Shown one piece after another: positions 1 to 8,847 of a stretch of 64,000 nucleotides of DNA. Position 1 is the stretch's first letter, and each line of letters opens with the position of its first letter. Position numbers and translations under genes: made by a program. The DNA is taken from positions 62,001-126,000 of the forward strand of contig CANMGT010000001.1 of assembly GCA_947497495.1 (NCBI GenBank), read 5' to 3'. The notes under the pieces were generated by a model. The model did no database searches. It worked only from the letters and a program-made list of their open reading frames with translations, and was not told the origin of the DNA. Source of the stretch: an uncultured Lentibacter sp. (GTDB lineage: Bacteria > Pseudomonadota > Alphaproteobacteria > Rhodobacterales > Rhodobacteraceae).

Positions 1-81
1 GCGGCGGGCGGGGCGCTGTGCCTTGCTCTACTCGCACTCACAGCGCGGCAGGCCGGTGTTGAGGACAGCCCGCGCAATTGA
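1..81 (+). CDS. C-terminal end of an unidentified protein (partial)
   Basis: An open frame enters from the left edge and stops at TGA 79-81. The 26 visible residues include a hydrophobic run (GALCLALLALTA) and a polar tail ending in EDSPRN, as at the end of a membrane protein. The stop is followed three bases later by a perfect palindrome that fits a terminator, and the frame converges on uvrC, which supports a real gene end. The family cannot be told from this fragment. Confidence 0.4.
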   Translation, partial: AAGGALCLALLALTARQAGVEDSPRN

Positions 82-84
82 GCG

Positions 85-128
85 CCAGAAAATTCGAATT
101 TTCTGGACAATTTTCTTCAAAGAAAATT
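85..128. terminator. Two tandem inverted repeats between convergent genes
   Basis: Bases 85-106 are a perfect 22-base palindrome. Bases 109-128 are a second inverted repeat with 9-base arms and a 2-base centre. Both are built from the same 8-mer: AGAAAATT at 87-94 and 121-128, and its complement AATTTTCT at 97-104 and 109-116. The element lies between the end of the left-edge gene and the end of uvrC, so a bidirectional terminator is the likely role. The arms are A+T-rich, unlike a classic G+C-rich stem. Confidence 0.55.
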
Positions 129-141
129 ACACCGCCAAGCC

Positions 142-2010
142 TCAGCCGTTTTCGTGAAAATAGTCGTAGATGGTTTCCGCGATCGCGCCGGAGATGCCAT
201 CAACTGCTTTCAAATCGGCCAAGGCAGCGCGGCTGACAGCTTTGGCGCTACCGAAGTGCTGCAAGAGCGCGCGTTTGCGGGTCGCGCCAACGCCTGGCAC
301 GTCGTCAAGCGGTGTCGCTCCGATGGCTTTGCTGCGTTTTGCGCGGTGTGTGCCAATGGCAAAACGGTGCGCCTCATCGCGCAGACGCTGGACAAAATAG
401 AGCACCGGATCGTTGTGTCTGAGGGCAAACGGGCGCTGGCCTGTGCGGTAGAACTCTTCCTTGCCTGCGTCGCGGTCTGTCCCCTTGGCGACACCGACCA
501 TCGGCACATCGGTGATCTCGAGTTTATCGAGGATCGCGCGCACCGCCGAGACTTGGCCTATGCCGCCGTCGATCAGCAGCAAGTCGGGCCAGAGGCCCTC
601 TTTGCGCGACGGGTCTTCTTTCAGAAGGCGCTTGAAGCGGCGCGTGAGCACCTCTTTCATCATCCCGAAGTCATCGCCGGGGGTGATGTCATCGCCCTTG
701 ATGTTGAACTTACGGTAGTGGTTTTTCATGAAGCCGTCCGGCCCCGCAACGATCATCGCGCCGACAGCATGGGCGCCCGAGATGTGGCTGTTGTCGTAGA
801 CTTCGATGCGCTGCGGCGGGCCGCTGAGCCCGAAGGCCTCGGCAAGCCCTTTGAGCAGTTTGCCCTGCGCGGCACTTTCGGCCATTTTGCGCGCGAGGCT
901 TTCGCGGGCATTGCGCAAAGCGCTTTCGACAAGCTCGGCCTTCTCGCCACGTTGCGGCAGCAGCACCTCGACTTTACGGCCCGCTTTTTCGCTCAGAGCT
1001 TCGGCCAACAGCTCGGTGTTCTCAAGCGGATGCGAGACAAGCAATTGGCGCGCGGGTTCTTTACTGTCGTAGAACTGCCCGATGAAGGCTTCGAGCACTT
1101 CGGAGGCTTCGATCTCGTCGGAGCCGACGCGCGGGTAAAAGTCGCGGTTGCCCCAGCTTTGGTTCGCCCGGATGAAGAACACCTGCACGCAGGCCTGCCC
1201 CCCTTCAAGGTGCAGCGCGATCACGTCGGCCTCGGGTGTCGCCCGTGGGTTGATGCCCTGCGCGCCTTGCAGGTTTGTCAGCGCCTTGATGCGGTCGCGG
1301 ATCGCGGCGGCTTTTTCAAACGCAAGCTCGTCGGAGGCGGCTTGCATTTCAACCGCGAGTTTTGCCTGCAGGCCGGTTGATTTGCCCGACAGGTAGCGCT
1401 CGGCGTCGCGGACGTTCTCGAGGTATTCTGCCTCGCTGATCTTGCCCACACAGGGGCCCGAGCAACGCTTGATCTGGTATTGCAGACAGGGTCGCGTGCG
1501 GGTTTCAAAGTCGTTGTCCGAGCAATTGCGCAGCAAAAACACCCGTTGCAATTGCGCCAGTGATCGGCTCACCGCACTCGCCGAGGCGAACGGCCCATAG
1601 TAGTGGCCCTTCTCTTTCTTGGCGCCGCGGTGCCGCTTGATCATCGGGAAGGTGTGGTCCGTGACAAGAATACTGGGAAAGCTTTTGTCGTCACGCAAGA
1701 GCACATTATACTTGGGCTTGAGTTGTTTGATCAGGTTCTGCTCAAGCAGCAGCGCCTCGGTTTCTGTCTTGGTCGTCAGAAACATCATTGTGCTGGTTTC
1801 CGAGATCATCCGCAGGATGCGCCCCGAATGGCCCTTGGGCCGCGCATAGCTAGAAACTCGCGCCTTGAGGTTGCGCGCCTTGCCGACGTAAAGCACCCGC
1901 GCCTGAGCATCGAGCATACGGTAGACACCGGGCGAGCCGTCGAGCATTTTGACAAACCCTGCGATGATCTCATGGCCGGAGGGGGCTTTCGATGTGGTCT
2001 CTGCGCTCAT
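142..2010 (-). CDS. uvrC: UvrABC system protein C, excinuclease subunit
   Basis: UvrC makes both incisions around a bulky DNA lesion after UvrAB loading in nucleotide excision repair. The 622-residue protein has the usual length and order. A GIY-YIG nuclease domain opens it ([20 protein letters not shown], about residues 26-45). A cysteine cluster follows (CSGPCVGK, about 183-190), then a UVR-type helical segment. The RNase H-like nuclease core contains VYDNSHISG and DLLLIDGG. A helix-hairpin-helix tail follows ([20 protein letters not shown]). The start ATG at 2010 gives the conserved N-terminus. The gene converges on the fragment at the left edge and has a 300-base upstream region of its own. 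Nothing appears missing. Confidence 0.97.
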   Translation of the reverse strand: MSAETTSKAPSGHEIIAGFVKMLDGSPGVYRMLDAQARVLYVGKARNLKARVSSYARPKGHSGRILRMISETSTMMFLTTKTETEALLLEQNLIKQLKPKYNVLLRDDKSFPSILVTDHTFPMIKRHRGAKKEKGHYYGPFASASAVSRSLAQLQRVFLLRNCSDNDFETRTRPCLQYQIKRCSGPCVGKISEAEYLENVRDAERYLSGKSTGLQAKLAVEMQAASDELAFEKAAAIRDRIKALTNLQGAQGINPRATPEADVIALHLEGGQACVQVFFIRANQSWGNRDFYPRVGSDEIEASEVLEAFIGQFYDSKEPARQLLVSHPLENTELLAEALSEKAGRKVEVLLPQRGEKAELVESALRNARESLARKMAESAAQGKLLKGLAEAFGLSGPPQRIEVYDNSHISGAHAVGAMIVAGPDGFMKNHYRKFNIKGDDITPGDDFGMMKEVLTRRFKRLLKEDPSRKEGLWPDLLLIDGGIGQVSAVRAILDKLEITDVPMVGVAKGTDRDAGKEEFYRTGQRPFALRHNDPVLYFVQRLRDEAHRFAIGTHRAKRSKAIGATPLDDVPGVGATRKRALLQHFGSAKAVSRAALADLKAVDGISGAIAETIYDYFHENG

Positions 2011-2310
2011 CTGCTCACTCTTTCGATTCGCTCACCGTGCTGCAATGATAGCCACATAGGGGCAAGAGGAAACCTGTCCACGTTTCCTGTGGATAACTCT
2101 GGGTGTAACCTTGGGGTGAGCCGGATTCTTCGTTGTATTCAGTAGGTTTCGTCGATCTGCCTAAAAAATAGGCACCCTTGCAACGTGTTGATTTTAAAGT
2201 AAAGTTTTTGCGACACCCGACAACACCTTGGAAACATTAGGTTTTTGTAAACGAATTGTGAAGACTTTGAACCAAAGGTGCAAAACTTACCTTAGGTGAA
2301 CTTTGAAACT
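2011..2310. other. Intergenic region upstream of uvrC with one DnaA-box match
   Basis: No gene is visible in these 300 bases. The stretch 2150-2310 is clearly more A+T-rich than its surroundings. It holds a perfect DnaA-box match on the minus strand (TTATCCACA, 2088-2096) and a small inverted repeat with 6-base arms, TGCCTA/TAGGCA, at 2158-2174. The uvrC promoter should lie here on the minus strand, but I cannot assign -35 and -10 boxes with confidence. A single DnaA box does not make an origin. Confidence 0.35.
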
Positions 2311-3090
2311 TCACTCAACCCCGAGAACGTCTGGCGTCTGCCAGCCCAGGTGCTGCCCGCCGTCAACGCACAAAAGCTGGCCGGTGACGGCCTTTGCATC
2401 AAGAAAGTAGCGCAGCGCCGCCGAGATATCAGAAGGGTTCGCGCCGCGCTTGAGAACCGTGTTCGCGCGCTGGTTGCTGAAATGCGCATCACTTTGGCGC
2501 GCACCGATCAGCGTCGGCCCCGGGCCGATCGCGTTGACCCGGATTTTTGGCGCCAGCCCCTGCGCGGCAGTCTGCGTGAAAGCCCAAAGCCCCATCTTGG
2601 CGATGGTGTAAGTCGAGAACTCAGGCGTCAGTTTGCGCACCCGCTGGTCAACCATATTGATCACAAGGCTTGAAGACAAAGCCTCGCCCGCTTCGTCAAC
2701 TTCTGCTGCGGGGGCTTGGGCCGCGAAACCCTGCGTTAGCACATAGGGCGCGCGCAGGTTCGAGCCGATGTGGCGGTTCCAGCTTTCAAGCGTCGCCGTT
2801 TCAAGCCTGTCATACTCAAAGACCGAGGCGTTGTTGATCAGGCAGGTGAGAGGCTTGCCGAGCGCCTCTGTCGCACGCGCCACCAAGGCCTGTGTTGCGT
2901 TTTCGTCAAGCAAGTCGGCGTCTAAGGCAACGGCCTGCACGCCCTGCGCTTTAAGCTCGCTGACAAGGGCGTTGGCGGCCTCTTGCGAGCTGTTGTAATG
3001 CACCGCAATGTCATAGCCGCGCGCCGCGAGGCAACGGGCCATTTCAGCCCCCAAGCGCTGCGCGCCGCCGGTTATGAGCGCCGCACTCAC
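2311..3090 (-). CDS. Short-chain dehydrogenase/reductase, pteridine-reductase-like
   Basis: This is a classical SDR NAD(P)H-dependent oxidoreductase of 259 residues. The Rossmann motif GGAQRLG lies near the N-terminus, the LINNASVF segment corresponds to the NNAG motif, and the catalytic YxxxK appears as YTIAKMG. The N-terminal stretch followed by VHYNSS resembles pteridine/dihydromonapterin reductases (FolM/PTR1 type), so a tetrahydropterin role is possible but unproven. I chose the GTG start at 3090 because it overlaps the upstream antiporter stop by four bases (GTGA) and begins just before the Rossmann motif. A longer upstream frame exists but would run far into the antiporter gene. It is the last gene of the 5036-to-2311 operon. 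Confidence 0.82.
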   Translation of the reverse strand: MSAALITGGAQRLGAEMARCLAARGYDIAVHYNSSQEAANALVSELKAQGVQAVALDADLLDENATQALVARATEALGKPLTCLINNASVFEYDRLETATLESWNRHIGSNLRAPYVLTQGFAAQAPAAEVDEAGEALSSSLVINMVDQRVRKLTPEFSTYTIAKMGLWAFTQTAAQGLAPKIRVNAIGPGPTLIGARQSDAHFSNQRANTVLKRGANPSDISAALRYFLDAKAVTGQLLCVDGGQHLGWQTPDVLGVE

Positions 3091-4067
3091 GCCATCACCA
3101 CGATGGCGATGTAGACAAGGTAAAGCGCTGTCAGAACGACGCCCCATGTGCGCGTGATATCGCGTTTAAAGAACACGAACGGCACCAGAATGAGCGAAGC
3201 TGCGAGCATGACCCACAAGTCAAACTGCAGAAACTGCGGCGCAACCGGGATCGGCCCGAGAAGCGCAGTGACCCCGATGATCGCCAGCAGATTGAACATA
3301 TTAGAGCCGATGACATTGCCCAGCGCCACATCAGCCTGACGGCGCAGCGCGGCCATAGTTGTTGTTGCCAGCTCGGGCAGAGACGTGCCCAACGCGACAA
3401 GCGTCAGGCCAATGACAGGCTCGGAAATGTCAAAGGTACGCGCGATATTGACGGAGGCATCGACCAGCAAGTCAGCGCCCAAAGGCAGGCCGATAAGGCC
3501 AAGCGCGAGGAACACAAATATCTTCCACCACGGCAGTTCGGGGTCAGCCCCTTCAAGCTCTTCGAGTTCGGCCTCAAGCTCGGCCTCAAGGGCGGCGGCC
3601 TTGCTTGCCCTGGCATCACGACGGTGATTGCGCGCATGCAAAAAGCTGTCAGTCAGGATCGCTGCGAGGGCTGCGAGCAGGATGATACCTGCCCAGATAT
3701 CAAACACGCCACGGAATGCGAGCGCGATAAACAGCAACGTGCCGCCGATCATATAGGCGTAGTTTTTGCGCGTATTACACTCGGAAGTATGCATCGCCGC
3801 CAGCAGCGCGGGGAAGCCCAGAACCAGCAAGACATTGGCGGTGTTGGAGCCCACGACATTGCCCATGGCGATGCCGGGTGCATTGTCAAAAACCGCGCGA
3901 ATGGCGATCAGCAGTTCTGGCGCGGAGGTGCCGAAAGCCACGATCGTGAGCGACACGATCAGCGCGGGAATGCCAACACGCAGCGCGAGGTTCACGGCGC
4001 CACGCACCAAGCTGTCACCCGCCAGAAGCAGGATCACGAGGCCAAGACTTGCGAGCAGCCAATCCAT
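3087..4067 (-). CDS. Calcium/sodium antiporter, CaxA/YrbG family
   Basis: This 326-residue inner-membrane protein has two homologous halves typical of the Ca2+:cation antiporter superfamily. The first alpha repeat reads FGTSAPELL followed by GNVVGSNTANV, and the second reads LGTSLPELA followed by GNVIGSNMFNL. These acidic and asparagine-containing helices form the ion site in known exchangers. A cytoplasmic linker between the halves is very acidic (alternating EAELE, about residues 155-175). It overlaps the SDR start by four bases and follows the 54-residue protein gene by three bases, so the genes are probably co-transcribed. Whether sodium or protons drive transport is not readable from sequence. 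Confidence 0.9.
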   Translation of the reverse strand: MDWLLASLGLVILLLAGDSLVRGAVNLALRVGIPALIVSLTIVAFGTSAPELLIAIRAVFDNAPGIAMGNVVGSNTANVLLVLGFPALLAAMHTSECNTRKNYAYMIGGTLLFIALAFRGVFDIWAGIILLAALAAILTDSFLHARNHRRDARASKAAALEAELEAELEELEGADPELPWWKIFVFLALGLIGLPLGADLLVDASVNIARTFDISEPVIGLTLVALGTSLPELATTTMAALRRQADVALGNVIGSNMFNLLAIIGVTALLGPIPVAPQFLQFDLWVMLAASLILVPFVFFKRDITRTWGVVLTALYLVYIAIVVMA

Positions 4068-4070
4068 CCG

Positions 4071-4235
4071 TTAGCCCTTTTTCTTACAGGGGCATGTGCC
4101 CTTGCCAATGCGAAACCGCCCGCAAGAGCGGCAGCGTTTGTCAGCGATCATCTTGCTTCCCGGCAGCGTGAGCTTGCCAAACATAGCCAACACGGCCATG
4201 CCCACGAGAAACAATGTCATGATCTTGAAAATCAT
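4071..4235 (-). CDS. 54-residue membrane-anchored cysteine-rich protein
   Basis: This small gene sits snugly between the S49 peptidase (3-base gap) and the antiporter (3-base gap), so its frame is bounded on both sides. The product starts with a single hydrophobic helix (MTLFLVGMAVLAMFG). A basic tail with two cysteine pairs follows, CRSCGR and CPCKKK, about ten residues apart, which looks like a miniature zinc ribbon. I do not recognise a named family. Its position suggests an accessory role with the peptidase or antiporter, which is inference only. Confidence 0.7.
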   Translation of the reverse strand: MIFKIMTLFLVGMAVLAMFGKLTLPGSKMIADKRCRSCGRFRIGKGTCPCKKKG

Positions 4236-4238
4236 GCG

Positions 4239-5036
4239 TTACAGCCCGAAGCGCGCATATTCGGCACGCTCTTCAATGGCTGTCAGCCCCTCTTCCACGA
4301 TCTGCGCACCAAAGCGTGGGAAGAGCGGCTTTTTGCGCGCGTGGCGGATGAATTGCACCTTGTCACCATAAAGCTCTTTGAGCTTGGGCGTAAGATGCGC
4401 CAGCCCGTCGATCAGGCCAAGCTCCTGCGCCTTGGCCGCAAGCCAGAACTCACCGGTGAACAGCTCGTCGCCCATGACAAGCTTGCCCTCGCGGCGGGTT
4501 TTGACGTGGTTGATAAACAGCTCGTGCATATCGTCGAGGATGACTTTCAGGCGCTTCACGTCTTCCGGCTTTTGGGCCACGAACGGGTCAAGCTGTGACT
4601 TTGACTTGCCTGCAGTGTGCACACGCCGCTCGATGCCTTGGCGCTCAAGCAAAACCTGCGCGCCAAAGCCCGCCGAGATCACCCCGATGGAGCCGACAAT
4701 GCTGCCGCCGTCTGCCCAGATGTCATCGGCCGCGCAGGCTAGCCAGTAGCCGCCCGAGGCCGCCACGTCTTCGACAAACGCATGCACGGGGAGGCTCTTC
4801 TCGTCGGCCAGCCGCCGTATACGCGAGGCGATGAGCGCCGATTGCACTGGCGAGCCGCCCGGTGAGTTGATCACCAGGGCGACAGCGTCGGGCTTGCCTT
4901 TGGTAAAGGCTTTTTCGATGAGCGGGCCAAGCGTTGCGTCGTTGAGCTGCCCGCGCGAGCCTGAGGCAATGGTGCCGGCCAGCGAAAGAACAGCCACCCG
5001 CGGCGCTGATTTAACAAAGGGAATTCTGAGTTTCAT
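4239..5036 (-). CDS. S49-family serine peptidase (SohB/SppA-like)
   Basis: This 265-residue single-domain member of peptidase family S49 probably degrades signal peptides or membrane protein fragments at the inner membrane. Conserved segments are NSPGGSP, the catalytic-serine region DVAASGGYW, and GSIVGSIGVI. A lysine in AGKSKSQ is the likely general base. The start ATG at 5036 (MKLRIPFVK) was preferred over one 36 bases upstream because homologues begin close to the first beta strand. There is no clear N-terminal signal helix, unlike E. coli SppA. First gene of the operon that also carries the small protein, antiporter and SDR. Confidence 0.9.
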   Translation of the reverse strand: MKLRIPFVKSAPRVAVLSLAGTIASGSRGQLNDATLGPLIEKAFTKGKPDAVALVINSPGGSPVQSALIASRIRRLADEKSLPVHAFVEDVAASGGYWLACAADDIWADGGSIVGSIGVISAGFGAQVLLERQGIERRVHTAGKSKSQLDPFVAQKPEDVKRLKVILDDMHELFINHVKTRREGKLVMGDELFTGEFWLAAKAQELGLIDGLAHLTPKLKELYGDKVQFIRHARKKPLFPRFGAQIVEEGLTAIEERAEYARFGL

Positions 5037-5136
5037 ACAGGGTGATGTAGAACGCGCGAGCGCTGCAAACAAGGGCAGCCCCCCGCCTTCCGAGCAGTTG
5101 TTTGCAAAAATATCAGATGGCGGGCGTTTTGAGGCG

Positions 5137-5898
5137 TCATGGCTTGATTTTATATCCCGTCTTAAAGATCAGCCCGATGAGCGCCATGCAGAGCAGCGTG
5201 AAGCCCAGAATGGCCAGCAGCGAGACGGCGACAGGCACGTCAGCAGCGCCGTAAAACGACCAGCGAAAGCCCGAGATCAGGTAGACCACGGGGTTGAAAA
5301 ACGAGATCCCCTGCCAGATCGGCGGCAGCATCGAGATCGAGTAGAAAGCCCCACCCAGAAACACCAGCGGCGTGACCACAAGCAGCGGGATGAGCTGGAG
5401 CTGCTCGAAGTTGCCCGCCCAGATGCCGATGATGAAGCCAAACAGCGAAAAGCTGAGGCATGTCAGGATCAGGAAGGCGAGCATCGCCAGCGGATGAGCG
5501 ATCTGCACATCAACGAAGAGCGAGGCTGTCGCGAGGATGACAAGGCCGATAAACAGCGCCTTGGAGGCCGCCGCACCGACATAGCCCAGCACGATCTCGA
5601 TGAAGTTCACAGGGGCAGAAAGCAACTCATAGATCGTTCCCATGAACTTCGGGAAATAGATGCCAAAACTCGCGTTGGAGAGCGACTGCGTCATCACCGA
5701 AAGCATGATCAGCCCCGGTACGATGAAGGCCGCATAGCTGACGCCGTCAACCTCCTGAATGCGCGAGCCGATGGCCGTGCCGAAGACCACAAAGTAAAGC
5801 GAAGTGGAAATTACAGGAGAGACAAGGCTTTGCACAAACGTGCGAAAAAACCGTGTCATCTCAAAAACATATATCGCCCAGACTGCTTGCCAGTTCAT
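5137..5898 (-). CDS. ABC-2 type transporter permease
   Basis: This 253-residue membrane protein has about six hydrophobic helices and fits the ABC-2 exporter permease family (YadH/NodJ type). The segment [14 protein letters not shown] followed by a run of helices, and the ending around GFRWSFYG, are typical. The ATPase gene directly upstream overlaps it by four bases, so the two make one exporter. The substrate is unknown; relatives move drugs, polysaccharides or lipids. Confidence 0.88.
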   Translation of the reverse strand: MNWQAVWAIYVFEMTRFFRTFVQSLVSPVISTSLYFVVFGTAIGSRIQEVDGVSYAAFIVPGLIMLSVMTQSLSNASFGIYFPKFMGTIYELLSAPVNFIEIVLGYVGAAASKALFIGLVILATASLFVDVQIAHPLAMLAFLILTCLSFSLFGFIIGIWAGNFEQLQLIPLLVVTPLVFLGGAFYSISMLPPIWQGISFFNPVVYLISGFRWSFYGAADVPVAVSLLAILGFTLLCMALIGLIFKTGYKIKP

Positions 5899-6821
5899 GT
5901 CGTGCCCTCCCCGACCAGACCCACGAAGATTTCTTCGAGGCTCGACTGTTTTGTTTGCAGATCGGCCAGTTTGAGGCCCGCTTTGGCAAGGTCGGCCAGA
6001 AGCGCTGTGATGCCGGTTGCCTCACCCTGCGTGTCATAACTGTAGACCAGCGTCTCGCCGCCGTCGGCAACCTCAAGCGCGTATTTCGACAGGGCCTTGG
6101 GCACCTCAGAAACGGGCGCACGCAGCGTGATGCGCAGCTCTTTGGAGCCCATGCGCGCCATCAAGTCGGCCTTATCTTCCACCAGCAAAAGCTCACCGTG
6201 GTTGATCACTCCGACGCGATCCGCGATCGCCTCGGCTTCCTCGATGTAATGGGTTGTCAGGATGATCGTCACGCCGTCTTGTTTGAGCTTGGCGACAATC
6301 TCCCACATATCGCGGCGCAGCTCGACGTCGACGCCGGCTGTCGGCTCGTCAAGGAACAACACGCGCGGTTCGTGGCTAAGCGCCTTGGCGATCAGCACGC
6401 GGCGCTTCATGCCGCCCGAAAGCGTGGTAATGCGGGCGTCGCGCTTGTCCCAAAGCGAGAGGTCTCTCAGGATGCTCTCGATCAGGGTTTCGTTTTTGGG
6501 CAAGCCAAACAGCCCACGGGTAAAACGCACTGCATCGGCGACCTTGGAAAATTGATCAAGCGCGATTTCCTGCGGCACAAGCCCGACAAGGCTGCGCGCA
6601 GCGCGGTAGTCGCTCACAACGTCGTGCCCGCCGATTGTTGCCTGCCCACCCGTTGGCGACACGAGGCCACAGAGCGCCGAAATCAGCGTTGTCTTGCCCG
6701 CGCCATTGGGGCCGAGCAAGGCGAGTATCTCGCCTTCTTCGATATCCAGCGTCACGCCTTTGAGCGCTTCAAACCCGCCAGCGTAGGTTTTCTGGAAATC
6801 GCGTATTTCGACTATCGCCAC
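5895..6821 (-). CDS. ABC transporter ATP-binding protein (exporter, YadG type)
   Basis: This 308-residue ATPase partners the ABC-2 permease. Walker A is GPNGAGKTT, the signature is [15 protein letters not shown], Walker B is [12 protein letters not shown], and the switch histidine lies in TTHYIEEAE. The roughly 80 residues after the nucleotide-binding domain form the C-terminal extension common in DrrA/YadG-type exporters. Its stop overlaps the permease start (ATGA). The 135 bases between it and the divergent DMT permease gene must hold both promoters. Confidence 0.93.
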   Translation of the reverse strand: MAIVEIRDFQKTYAGGFEALKGVTLDIEEGEILALLGPNGAGKTTLISALCGLVSPTGGQATIGGHDVVSDYRAARSLVGLVPQEIALDQFSKVADAVRFTRGLFGLPKNETLIESILRDLSLWDKRDARITTLSGGMKRRVLIAKALSHEPRVLFLDEPTAGVDVELRRDMWEIVAKLKQDGVTIILTTHYIEEAEAIADRVGVINHGELLLVEDKADLMARMGSKELRITLRAPVSEVPKALSKYALEVADGGETLVYSYDTQGEATGITALLADLAKAGLKLADLQTKQSSLEEIFVGLVGEGTT

Positions 6822-6956
6822 AGAGCTTCCCCTTGCTACCCCTTCTTCAGAGGGCGAACCTATATCCGGCGCGCAAAAGTGGAAAGCGGCTTTTGTCGCG
6901 AACGGGCGCGCTATGTCGTTGCCTCGCTGCTAACTCGGGAGAGGCAAGGAGAGGCA

Positions 6957-7937
6957 ATGACTGAAAACCTGAACAGACCAAGCGCAGGAATCTTTTTCAT
7001 CATCATCGGCGTTATCGCGATTACCCTGAATGATTTGATGATCAAACTCCTCTCGGGCGGCTACCCTTTGCACGAGATGGTTTTCATCCGCTCGGGGCTG
7101 GGCATTGTCTTTAGCCTGATCTTTGTTCAATTCGAGGGTGGATTCGGGATTTTGCGCACCAGAACGCCATGGCTGCACCTCTTGCGCGGCCTCATCATTG
7201 TCGTCTCGAACATGACATATTTCGCCGCCCTTGCCGCCCTGCCCCTTGCCGATGCGACAGCGCTGTTTTTCGTCGCTCCCTTGATGATCACGCTATTGTC
7301 GATCCCGCTTTTGGGCGAAAAAGTCGGCCCGTGGCGGTTGGGCGCTGTGGCTGTGGGCTTTTGCGGTGTGCTTCTGATGATGCAGGCGTGGCGCGGCGAC
7401 AGCGCGCCAGCTGATGTGCCCTTCATCATCCTTATCCTCCCGATGATCTCGGCGCTGACCTATGCGCTCAACCAGATCATGACACGCAAACTTGGCGTTG
7501 CCAGCAAGGCCAGTGCAATGTCCGTCTATATCCAGCTGACATTTATCGTTGTCTCGCTGGGCTTTTACGTGGTCGCGGGCGACGGAAGATTTGCCGAAGG
7601 TGTGAGTAACGAAAGCGTCGTCTTCCTGTTGCGCGCATGGGTGATGCCCGAAGGCAACGACCGCTGGGTCTTTGCCGCGCTCGGCGTCAACTCCGCGATC
7701 ATCGGATTCTGCCTGGGGCAGGCCTATAGGCTGGCCAGCGCCGCCACGCTGGCTCCATTCGAATACCTCGGCCTGCCGCTGGCGGTGTTCTGGGGCTGGC
7801 TAATCTGGGCCGAATTCCCCGCACCGCTCGTGCTGGCAGGCATCGCGCTGATCATGGGGTCCGGCATCTTTGTGTTTGTGCGCGAACAGATCAAGTCTCG
7901 CCCCATGATCAAAAAACGGGTTCACCGGCGGTATTAG
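6957..7937 (+). CDS. DMT-family (EamA) membrane permease
   Basis: This 326-residue integral membrane protein has two EamA repeats and about ten hydrophobic helices, like drug/metabolite transporters of the RhaT/S-adenosylmethionine-importer type. The start ATG at 6957 follows a strong ribosome site (AAGGAGAGGCA). The C-terminus is basic. Substrate cannot be predicted. An insert of about 25 residues between helices in the second half (around GDGRFAEGVSNE) is longer than usual for the family. Confidence 0.88.
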   Translation: MTENLNRPSAGIFFIIIGVIAITLNDLMIKLLSGGYPLHEMVFIRSGLGIVFSLIFVQFEGGFGILRTRTPWLHLLRGLIIVVSNMTYFAALAALPLADATALFFVAPLMITLLSIPLLGEKVGPWRLGAVAVGFCGVLLMMQAWRGDSAPADVPFIILILPMISALTYALNQIMTRKLGVASKASAMSVYIQLTFIVVSLGFYVVAGDGRFAEGVSNESVVFLLRAWVMPEGNDRWVFAALGVNSAIIGFCLGQAYRLASAATLAPFEYLGLPLAVFWGWLIWAEFPAPLVLAGIALIMGSGIFVFVREQIKSRPMIKKRVHRRY

Positions 7938-8008
7938 GAGCACAGCCCGAAGTTGACGTTAGGGAAGGTGGCGCTAATTGGCGTCAGATGATTGACAAGC
8001 GAATCCAG

Positions 8009-8017
8009 TTATCCACA
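8009..8017 (+). promoter_or_regulatory. DnaA-box match upstream of the HTH protein gene
   Basis: TTATCCACA is a perfect match to the DnaA box and lies 27-35 bases before the ATG at 8044, in an A+T-rich stretch. It could allow DnaA control of this gene. It could also be chance, since only one other match was noticed in the window (2088-2096). Confidence 0.35.
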
Positions 8018-8043
8018 AAATCAATTTTTAGCAAAACATTGAA

Positions 8044-8847
8044 ATGGCTCGCTTTATGGATGACGATACCCCAGACCGTTTTAAGGAGAACAGCCCAGCC
8101 GTGAACAATGACGACTTCTTTGACCGCCTGAAACGCGCTATTGATGCGTCACTCAAGTTTCATGGCTCAACCGAGAAAGCTGCAAAAGCAGGCGGGCGCT
8201 CGCAGCAATACCTTGATACTGTTCTGGCTGAGAAAACCGAACCGGGCTTTTTCTTCGTCGCGCAACTGGCGCGCGAGCTGGGCATCTCGATGAACTATCT
8301 AGCGGGGCTGACAAACGAGCCGTTTGATATTTCCTCGCTCATGCCCGGTGAGGGGATCGACGACGCAGCCCTCGGTTTTTTCAACCAGATATCCAACAAG
8401 TTGCGCGGCGCGGCGCTGAAACGCGGCGACGAGCCAACATTTCATGACGTGCTCGAGCTTTGGCACACCCACGGAAAACGCCTCAGCGCCTATGACAGTT
8501 TTATCGAGTGGTTTGACATCTATGAGGTGCCAGATGCTGCCGCGGGCGGCATTCAGCTTGAGCGTATGGGGCACAAGAGCCTTGCCGCGCGCACGCTTGG
8601 AAGCGCCAACCTGTCGACGATGCAATATGCGCTCGACCATGTCGAAGACACAGGCCTCAAGAACAGCCTTCTTACGGCCTATCGCGACGCGGGCAATGGC
8701 AAGCCTATCCTGACAGAAGAGGTGCTGAATGTTCTCGCACCGGGCAGTGATATCAAGATCGAGCTGGAATATTTGCGCCTGCTGATCCGTGTCACCGACG
8801 ACTCTGGCGAAGCGCGTATTTTGAACTATTCACAGGCGTTCCGGTGA
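8044..8847 (+). CDS. HTH-domain protein, XRE-like N-terminus
   Basis: This 267-residue protein probably binds DNA. Residues about 40-85 fit a Cro/CI-type helix-turn-helix (AAKAGGRSQQYLDTVL followed by LARELGISMNYLAG). The C-terminal half, from about residue 140, may be a PAS-like sensory domain (YDSFIEWFDIYEV) but shows no cofactor motif I can name. The ATG at 8044 has a poor ribosome site. A GTG at 8101 follows AAGGAG and would start the protein just before the HTH, so the start is uncertain. The last 18 bases overlap the end of the convergent gene. Confidence 0.7.
   Translation: MARFMDDDTPDRFKENSPAVNNDDFFDRLKRAIDASLKFHGSTEKAAKAGGRSQQYLDTVLAEKTEPGFFFVAQLARELGISMNYLAGLTNEPFDISSLMPGEGIDDAALGFFNQISNKLRGAALKRGDEPTFHDVLELWHTHGKRLSAYDSFIEWFDIYEVPDAAAGGIQLERMGHKSLAARTLGSANLSTMQYALDHVEDTGLKNSLLTAYRDAGNGKPILTEEVLNVLAPGSDIKIELEYLRLLIRVTDDSGEARILNYSQAFR

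Noticed and set aside
5853..6956. Plus-strand open frame opposite the ABC exporter genes, in frame with the DMT permease
   Set aside because: Antisense shadow; the DMT protein starts at 6957 with a strong ribosome site and a normal family N-terminus.
2088..8017. Two DnaA boxes as evidence of a replication origin
   Set aside because: Single boxes 6 kb apart without clustering, partition genes or an A+T-rich unwinding region next to several boxes. rpmH-rnpA far away does not help in this group.
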